Shown here: one piece after another, positions 56,749 to 64,000 of the stretch
Position numbering within the stretch: position 1 is the stretch's first letter
How the letters are laid out: the number at the start of each line of letters is the position of its first letter
Assembly (NCBI RefSeq): GCF_000151665.1
Contig: NW_013171820.1
Location: forward strand, 280,444-344,443
Direction: 5' to 3'
DNA length: 64,000 nucleotides
Origin: Blastocystis hominis
Taxonomy: Eukaryota; Sar; Bigyra; Opalinata; Blastocystidae
Translations under genes and position numbers: made by a program
Notes under the pieces: generated by a model
What the model saw: only the letters and a program-made list of their open reading frames with translations
Databases searched by the model: none
What the model was told of the DNA's origin: nothing

Positions 56749-59178
56749 TCACTGAACATTCACGAACGGAACGGTGTTCAATGGCATTTGTAGATTCAAT
56801 GGCATTTGCAGATTCAATGGAACGGTATTCACTGGTATGACATTCAACGGATTAATTACTGCTCCATATAAAGCTTGGAGAACAGGCGAAACATCTAGGA
56901 ATGAAATCAAATCCACTTAATCATACTCTCAAGTTTCTTTAAATTAACTGCTTGAAAGGAATTAACAAGCATATTCTTCATTTTCGAAGTTGAAATATAT
57001 CCTGGAGGTAAACTAATATTACTGAGATTTGGAATATCTAAACAGGCTTATATGATATTTAAGCTAATTACTTATTAATATCACCACACGAGGATTAACA
57101 AAGCTTGCTCCCAAAGAAGTCAAGGATACTAAACTTGGTAGATCTACAGTTCATCATACTATAATCTCAATCATACTCTTCATTTTCAGTATACTATATT
57201 CACAATCTCTTTGACAGAGTGCTCTCCATCCGAGCTCAATAGACTGCAATTTAGGACAATCTATAACAATCATTTCGTTCAACTACATCCTATACCTTCT
57301 ATTACTGTAATTACAGATAAGAAAAAGGCACCATCACCTAAAATAAGGGTTTCTAGATTTGGTAAATCTAACCATTATTCAATTACATATAACCCAACCA
57401 TGTATCATAAATGAACCGTCAATAAAATTACCAGACTTAGAGTTAATATCACCGATTTTTAGCACTCGTAATGAAGGAAGAGTTTTCAATTCAATTTTAC
57501 CATCATATTCTACAAAGCTAGTACTGCCAATATCTATGGATTCTAAGTCCACGCAATTCGAAATAATAAAATCAAAAGAACCACTATTCTTCGGACGTTC
57601 ATGTTCAAAATCATAGAAACAAGTGTGGCCCACTTTCAGGCTCTTTAACCGATGTAAACCAACAAGTTCGAAAGTGCTACATTTTTTGAAACACACATCA
57701 CGAATGTCAATGTATTTGGTGAATCGCGGAGCTATAAATGAATAACTGTCATTGAATCCAAAATCTTTGATTTTTAGCGTTTTCTTATGCAATAAACCTG
57801 CGAAAAAAAGATCAATTTCATTTTTAACCGGACAACAATAGACCTTCAACAAGTATAAAAAGAAGAAAATAGTGGCATAAAAATCGATCATAAATGCAAC
57901 TTCGAGTCTTAATCCAAAAAATATAAACGGCAGTGCTACCAATACTACAATTGTTACAATTGCTATGATACTATATCGAATGTAGTATCCCGTCTTTGTA
58001 TTGCCCAAAATCCATAGACCATCATACACAAGTTCTCCATCCTGATACAACTCACCGTATCCATGTTTTTTCCCCTTTAAATAATACCCCTGATAGATTA
58101 GTGTTTCACCATCAGCATCGAATTCTTGTCCAAAACCGTCTGGTATGTATTCGAAATCAGATTTTTTATAATAATTTCCTTCATACACCCTTAGCTTATT
58201 TTCAAATTGAGTCATTTTATCTTTCTCAAAAGTAGCTAACACTCTTGTCATTCTTCCTTCAGTAAACTCAATAATATCACTGATCTTACCATCATCAAAG
58301 TGGTAGCAGATTCCCTCCAATTTATTATTCTCGTCTCTCTTACATATGTTTACTAGTTTCTCCTCGGAATCAAATTCTTTATGATATCCTCCTTTTCCAA
58401 ACATTTTTTTGACAGTCAGTCTCCTTCCATAGTCATATAATCCTTTGAAAACATAATTGCCCTCAGTATCATACTCCTCACCATACCCATTAGGACGCCC
58501 ATCTATTATGGACCCTTCAAACCATATTCGTTTTTGTTCTTCAAAGTATTTAAGGAATCCTTCATAATGAGTTTCCTGACCATCCTTTATTTGTGCGACA
58601 CAGTACAGCGACCCTTCTTTGTAACAAAGGCACAATCCTTCTTTCTCTCCAGTATCTTTGTTTCTCTCACTTACACTCAGCAGTGTACCATCCTCAGAAT
58701 ATTCTTTCCAGTATCCTCTCATCTCATTTGATGGAACCAGCGACATTCGCTTCCCCATTTTGAAATACCCATCAAACAGAACACGCCCCTCTCTGTCGTA
58801 TTCCTTACCCTTTCCTGAACGATATCCACTCTTGAGCTTTCCTTCAAAGAATAGTTTCCCCGTAGGATCAAACAACTTGCATGGTCCATTAGCAACTCCA
58901 GCTTCAAAGCACACCTCTGCTACTAAAATATCAGCATTGGAATACACAGAAGCTTTCCCTTGCATAGTACCATTAACAATTTGTGCTTCAATTCTGTACC
59001 CTTCATGTGGACTATTCACAGAGAGCTTTGCCATCCCGTCAGGTTGGCCTTGCGTATTCACAGGGAACTGACTCGCAAAATCGGCTTCCCAACAGTCGCT
59101 TCGTTCTTTGTCAACAGGAGGCATAACGATGACCAGTTTCTTGTCAGTGGCAGTAGAGTTACCAATGGGCTGCTGCAT
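56749..59178 (-). CDS. MORN - transmembrane - LRR protein
   Basis: The start MQQPIGNSTATDKKLV is followed by about ten MORN-type units (residues roughly 50-380; for example YGEEYDTEGNYVFKGLYDYG, FGQEFDADGETLIYQG, HGYGELYQDGELVYDG). Then comes a strongly hydrophobic stretch of about 50 residues (SIIAIVTIVVLVALPFIFF and MIDFYATIFFFLYLL), probably two membrane passes. Behind it lie LRRs (LHRLKSLKVGHTCFYDF, CVDLESIDIGSTSF, LPSLRVLKIGD). After 57420 each LRR is one exon starting D-L/C/I-P with phase-1 introns. The last exon (VSPVLQALYGAV) ends with Pro/Leu/Asn/Gln repeats and TGA (56751-56749). MORN part and LRR part may face the same side of a membrane. Function unknown. Confidence 0.82.
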
Positions 59179-59680
59179 GTTGTGTTAAGATAATAACTGA
59201 TGGTTATCTCTTAACACAATAAATAACATACCATAAACAGAGAAACGCCCGATAATCACAAGTTTTTTTCTAAAAGTAATTAAAAATACTCTAGTTGAAA
59301 ATATACTCACGCAAGTGATAATCTAAACTGTTCTCAACAAAAAGCAATAAGTACATATAGCAAATGATTGCGTGGTTAAACGTTATCACCGCACATTGCC
59401 TTTTCCATAAGAATTAAAAGTTTCTGTCTATAATGAGTTCATCATACAACACTATCAAAATTATTATCATTCCTAATATCCCATATTATGCCTAAACCAT
59501 ATAGTTTATTTTTAATGAAAAGCCCCAGTAAGCTTATTGATCAAAATCTCGATTCAACCTGCAATGTTCAAATATACTCTGCAACTCCTTCCTTATCATT
59601 CGTTTAAAATTCCACAAATTAGCTATGATCAATATAAATAATATAAGTAAATAATAATAGAAAAAAGAGAATGCAAAAAT
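59179..59680. other. AT-rich spacer upstream of the MORN-TM-LRR gene
   Basis: No coding frame or repeat recognised. It ends at the 3' end of the tRNA gene. Confidence 0.55.
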
Positions 59681-59761
59681 GCAAGCGGTGGGACTCGAAC
59701 CCACGCGTGCGAACACACTACGACCTGAACGTAGCACCTTGGACCACTCGGTCACGCTTGC
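59681..59761 (-). tRNA. tRNA-Leu (anticodon CAG)
   Basis: The 81-nt class II tRNA folds by eye. The acceptor stem GCAAGCG/CGCTTGC is 7 bp. The D arm holds GAGTGGTCC. The anticodon stem CTACG/CGTAG encloses loop TTCAGGT (anticodon CAG, reads CUG). A long variable arm with a TTCG loop is followed by T arm GTGGG/CCCAC with TTCGAGT. There is no intron and no encoded CCA. Confidence 0.96.
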
Positions 59762-59861
59762 TTCTGTTTAGGTTCTCAACCTGCACTACTTATATTATAC
59801 ATCACCCTCCTATCCTTTTTCATCTCATTTCCATTCATTCATTCCCTCCTCCTTTCTTGGT

Positions 59862-59869
59862 AACAAACA
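59862..59869 (-). terminator. TGTTTGTT motif of the GILT-like gene
   Basis: It stands 4 nt behind T(59874), the first base of the created stop. Confidence 0.78.
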
Positions 59870-59873
59870 TCCC

Positions 59874-62220
59874 AAACAACACGTATGTGACATAAAGAGG
59901 TTGCTGTAGGCAAGGATGGTAGCTTCTTGCAAAAGCCGCTTTCTTCGTGTAATATCGCACAAATCTTCTCCGGTACTTCTTCAATGCGACTAACCCGCTC
60001 GCCATTGAGCAAAATATAGGGACTCACAGAGTACCATCGTTTCATCTCCAAATCTTCCATCTTCTCTTGCCAGAGCGTTGTGATAAAGTCTTCGTCCTGC
60101 AGACAGTTCCCAATATCTTCCACCGCATACCCCGCTTGATCAGCACATTGCGTCATCTTCCCATACCCATCACTTCCCTTACTACACGTCACTCCTCCTC
60201 GCCTCCCTCACCTCATCACGCACTGCGCGAACGGCCAGAACAGGTCGGGTCTTCCGTTGATGTGGAACGCGCAGGCTAACGCCATGCTGACGGCGATGTG
60301 TTTGTAAGTGTTGGGGGTTCGAAACTCGAACTCCGCGCGATCATTTCGATCGATCAAAACGTCAATCAGAGGATTGAAGCCAACGGTGACTTTATCGATG
60401 ATCCTACGAGTGAGACGCGCACGAGAGAAGCGTACTCAGGGTCCGAGGCAATCCAGTTCATCAGGGGAGACAGCGCATCGACGTTATTGTTACAGTTTGT
60501 ATTCACGTACACAGTGAGATTGACTGCTGTGGGGTGCCATCGCAGGGGCTCGATCGCCCTTCTCTTCTGACAGACCAGCGGCTGGCTCGGCAAGACGGCG
60601 TTGCACAATGCAGCGGCGAGCAGTTCCGATTCGTGGAACGGCTTCCCATTCACCAAAAACGTCAAAGGCATCATTTCCTTCAGCATCTGGCTCGCTTCCT
60701 TTTCGACCAACTGCCCTTCCATTTCCACCTCCACCTCCACTTCCACTTCCATTTCTTCTCCGTCTCCATCTTGATCGGCTTCTGCTTCCAACAGAGGATC
60801 TTCTTCTTCTTCTTCTTCTTCCTCCGCAGCAGCGGCAGCCAAATCAAATAAGACACGCGACTGCGATCGCTCATACACGGCTTGTTTCGCACGCAGCGTC
60901 ATATTCCGCGCGTAGTTCCGCACCCATTCCGACTCCGCGCACTTCTCCAGCGAGACTCGGAACACGTCCCACTGCGCGCTGCACGTCCGGATCACGCTCT
61001 CCGCCGATCCTTCCGAATGCAGCAAGCACAGCTGCAGCTGGATCGCGCGCTCCGCGGGGAGCTCCAGAATCGCGCACAGCGCGGTGCGGCGAAGCCACTG
61101 CTGGTCTTTGGAGCCTGAATCGAGATCGGCAATGCCGGCGGGGTCGGCAATGTCGGCGAGGTCGGCAAGGCCGAGCGGGAAGAGCTCGATGGAAGTGAAT
61201 GCGTGGAAATCGGGAGTGTCGATCGCTTGGAGACCGCGGAACCGGTCAAATGAGGCGCGGTCGGAAGGATCGTAGAAGATTTGGAGGCGGACGATGGGGT
61301 GCTGGATGAGCTCGCTGTAGGCTTTGAGGGTTCGCATGGAAAACACTTCGCGAGTGTACTTGGGGAAGCGACTTTGGAAGTTGGACACTCGCTGCATTTG
61401 TTCTTCTTGGTGGATCTTCTAGAAGTGAAGAGCGAAGCGAGAACGAACGAATATTTCGACGCGAACGCGGTAGTCCTCGCTGCAAAACGGAGGAGGGTTT
61501 GAAACAAGATCGGAGAGAGAGCAGAGGCGCTGTTGAAGTTTCTCAAAAAGAGGCACAGGATTGGATTCGATATTGTCCACTGAAAGCGGCTTATTGTTGA
61601 TAAACAGTTGAGGAAAGGATGAAGAGTGCTGGTTACGGTACTTTTGCCCTAAATGGATCAGCTCTTTTCCTATCTAGAATGTAAAATACAAAAGAGAAAG
61701 CGCCAACTTTTTCAGGATTTTGCATACACTCATCGATCACACTGTATTGCAAGGGAGCAAATCGTTTGCATGTTGAATAGGCGTTTGCTGAAGTTCCGGG
61801 TGTTCTAGGTTGACCATGCAAAACGGTAAGCCTACAGTTGCACACAACGGACAAACTTGTGTGAGAGCTCAAATGAGTATTCACGGATGGCACAGTACTG
61901 TAACAACTGGCGCGAGCACTGATCTTCTCCATTTTGACAAATAAAAGATTGCGATTGGCTGTTCCACCTCATGCTACCAGATGGTATAACATCAATAATA
62001 AATTGACGAGAAATTCTGGAGAGCAGACAAAGTTAAAAAATACTTGTTTTGCAAAAACACAGGAAAGATGCCATCCAAAAGGATATCCGACCTGGTGGAG
62101 TTCTGCTCAGTAATTGCTAGAATCACAAACGGCAACTAAATGCGAGCCAAAAAACTGAAATACATTCTCCTCAGCCAGTGCTGATAGAGCTAACACTAAA
62201 AAGAAAAGCTCAGTGATCAT
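59874..62220 (-). CDS. Secreted or lysosomal protein with three tandem GILT-like domains
   Basis: The start MITELFFLVLALSALA is a signal peptide, joined by 28-nt introns to the first domain. GILT normally reduces disulfides in lysosomes with a CxxC and carries CQHGxxEC plus a PWVxVNGKPL loop. Domain 1 has ICQNGEDQC and FPQLFINNKPLS. Domain 2 (about 61400-60650) has IVRLQIFYDPSDRAS, SAQWDVFRVSLEKCAESEW and LTFLVNGKPFHES. Domain 3 (about 60570-59890) has VNLTVYVNTNCNNNVD and VSPYILLNGERV. At the CxxC position each domain lacks two cysteines (EQNSTRSD, DPSDRAS, TNCNNNVD). A Glu-rich linker precedes the end of domain 2. One intron border near 60400 is unresolved. The stop is created at T(59874) after CHIRVV. 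Confidence 0.78.
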
Positions 62221-62292
62221 TAAATACAAATGAATAATTTCGAAAAAAAGTTGTATTTATGGAATAGGTCTGAACTCTGTTTTTTAAACGCA

Positions 62293-63164
62293 ATGAATAT
62301 TCAAATACCGTCTTTCAGCATATCACCAAGTAGTGATGGCATAAAGGTGCGGGACTGTCAAGTTTGCATCATTTCTAGACGCCCATTTCCCTTTTTGATT
62401 CTGCTTCTCCACCTGAAAAGAAAAGTGTTTGTTTATTTTGTTTTTACATATTTTAGCAAAAACCTTTGAGGAATTACGAGATGAGGGAGTTCAAGAGGCG
62501 GAAAACGGAAATATAGGAAAGGCACTGAGTTTGCTGTCCCACGCAGCATCAATAAATGATAAAGATTACAAAACCTTTGAAATGATTGCTCAAGTCCTTT
62601 CTAGAAATGAGCCTTATTTGTAGCTTCATTTAATGCAATCAAGACCTTTTGGAGCTGTCAAGGTAGACTTCATTTTGTTGTTTCCAGATAGTTTGCATTG
62701 AAAAGTATCGGAATCAAACCTGACTGGTGCGAAGGTTATATCACACTGGCTAGAGCCCAAAGGGAGATGGGAGAGGTACTACTCTCTCTTGAAAGCTACC
62801 AGAAGGCGATTGATCTCCTTGACCGCGCAGAGTCGCTTTCGGAAGAGGAAAAAGAAGAAATTAGGCGCGAAAGAACTGAACTCGTTGTCCTTTTGGATGT
62901 ATGCCTTGTAGCTTTTTGCTATTTAGAACTACAAGACCGAACATGGAGAGTTACAGGGACGAGCTCACGTTGTGGAAAACCTGAATGCAGTGGATACCCA
63001 ATTTGTTGACTATTCAAGTGTACGGGAAATATGGAAGAAGGAAATCGAAGCTAGCGAATTTGAATTACAGGAACGTAAAGAAGAAGAATCCGAAGCAGCC
63101 AAGGCGGCAGCAGCGAATATTACAAGAATTGATGAAGAGAAATTTACTCAGATGGAGCAGGAAT
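62293..63164 (+). CDS. TTC33-like tetratricopeptide-repeat protein
   Basis: The start MNIQIPSFSISPSSDGIK joins through two 32-nt introns to KTFEELRDEGVQEAENG. TPR helices follow: IGKALSLLSHAASINDKDYK, EMIAQVLSRNEPYL, AVKFALKSIGIKPDWCEGY, TLARAQREMGEVLLSLESYQ. Introns of 24 nt (62620-62643) and 29 nt (62663-62691) restore the frame. The second half is helical and charged (ELQERKEEESEAAK). The frame has no stop. T(63164) after QMEQE, four bases, then TGTTTGTA at 63169, giving TAA. Three TPRs with a charged tail match TTC33-type proteins. It is divergent to the GILT-like gene (72 bp) and convergent with the last gene. Confidence 0.75.
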
Positions 63165-63168
63165 CAAG

Positions 63169-63183
63169 TGTTTGTAACAAACA
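63169..63183. terminator. Overlapping convergent cleavage motifs
   Basis: TGTTTGTA on plus (63169-63176) and TGTTTGTT on minus (63183-63176) share one base. Predicted cleavage leaves T(63164) and T(63188) as first bases of the two created stops. Confidence 0.82.
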
Positions 63184-63187
63184 AACC

Positions 63188-63924
63188 ATCCAAATAGAGG
63201 AAGTGTATACTTGCTCTCTCTATTCTTTTTAATTTCACTAATGACCCTCGTAAAATAATGGATAATTACCACAAATACAAAAAGCAATGTGAAAAACAAT
63301 AGTACAACTAAAAAGTAGCCAATTTTCGATGGATTTAAAAACCAGTAGGGATACCAGTGCGAACTGCTAAATATACCATACAATGTGGCTTCAATGTAGT
63401 AGAGAAGAGGATAAAGTATGCAACTTGTATATATCACCTTATTACTCGTATTTAAAGGAGTGAAGTAGATAAAATCAATCAATTTGGTAACCGGAACAAC
63501 CAAGTGGTCAAACACACTGAAAACAGCTTTCCACGTCCATCCCCACGCCTAAAAATAAGAGATCATAGAAAATATCTACGAAGCCAATAGCCAGCATAAG
63601 CCAAAAAACAAGGCAAACCATAAACATATTGATTGTTGTGAAAATACTATAGCCATCTAAAAAAATACCCATCTTGTCAGTGGGACATAGCAAAATAGCA
63701 CTCTGATCATCCCCAAGATTGTTCTTCTTCTTATCTTGTTTACAATACTTGTAAAGTACATATATTCCCTTCATAATGAAATACAACCATGTTAGAAAGT
63801 TGGTAATGACAGTAAAGAACTGAAAGTTGCGATAGTTCTCATCCATAATGGATTTGATAATCTCGTAAGTGAACATGGGAACAGAGCAAATCCAGACAAC
63901 ATAAAACCAAATGATTTGATTCAT
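63188..63924 (-). CDS. Six-helix membrane protein, Pr6Pr / FAR-17a (AIG1)-like
   Basis: The start MNQIIWFYVVWICSVPMFTY leads through six hydrophobic segments. Features of the Pr6Pr family are present: FFTVITNFL in the second helix, FDHLVVPVTKLIDFIYF, YPLLYYIEATLYG, and HWYPYWFLNPSKIGY before the last helix. The related AIG1 proteins are lipid hydrolases; whether this one is active is unknown. A 31-nt intron ends just before AWGWTWKAVFSV. The frame has no stop at the end TLPLFG. T(63188), four bases, then TGTTTGTT, giving TAA. The coding region may extend upstream beyond the window, since the last 75 bases also read as protein in one frame. Confidence 0.72.
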
Positions 63925-64000
63925 AATAGTTTATTGGTGGTTGAAGTTGGTGTAAGTGAAACTTCCATTTATCCAGTACTTATAGTATTGGTCCCAAATG

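Overview
The window reads as compact nuclear DNA of the gut stramenopile Blastocystis (subtype not determinable). Three things support this. Almost every gene is cut by very short GT-AG introns, about 24-38 nt and mostly 28-34. The motif TGTTTGTT (or a one-base variant) lies just behind most 3' ends. Many genes lack a usable genomic stop and appear to obtain one when the transcript is cleaved 4 nt before that motif and polyadenylated, so that T or TA plus the poly(A) tail reads TAA. This stop-making mode is known from Blastocystis nuclear genes; here I count ten candidates with the same geometry. Because the introns are so short, plain ORFs cover only parts of genes. The gene models below were joined by hand from intron borders, phase and family similarity.

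Layout. 0.1-12.3 kb: a small unknown gene, a Fab1/PIKfyve lipid kinase, a KDEL receptor, an acidic claspin/Mrc1-like protein, a DHHC palmitoyltransferase, a small coiled-coil gene and a mitochondrial glutamate-type carrier. 12.5-16.4 kb: the spliceosome protein SF3B1. 16.5-21.4 kb: two MORN or MORN-LRR genes separated by an empty AT-rich stretch. 22-30.6 kb: a USP-like gene, a large helical protein and the repair nuclease XPF. 30.8-44.3 kb: a RING protein, a small acidic gene, a RagC/D GTPase, a probable mitochondrial helical protein, an RCC1-like protein, the exonuclease XRN1 and an M20 dipeptidase. 44.5-52.1 kb: a WW-SH3-MyTH4-RhoGAP protein, a second degenerate USP-like protein, coatomer zeta and ribosomal protein L5. 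53.2-59.2 kb: two more MORN-LRR genes with a decayed relative between them. 59.7-64 kb: tRNA-Leu(CAG), a secreted protein with three GILT-like domains, a TTC33-like TPR protein and a Pr6Pr-type membrane protein.

The housekeeping genes do not form one pathway, although membrane traffic is well represented (PIKfyve, KDEL receptor, DHHC enzyme, coatomer zeta, Rag GTPase). The most unusual content is (1) the stop-by-polyadenylation sites and the four places where two convergent genes have back-to-back or overlapping cleavage motifs, (2) the MORN-LRR family, built as one leucine-rich repeat per exon with uniform phase-1 introns, and (3) a signal-peptide protein with three GILT-like domains in which none of the redox CxxC motifs is visible.
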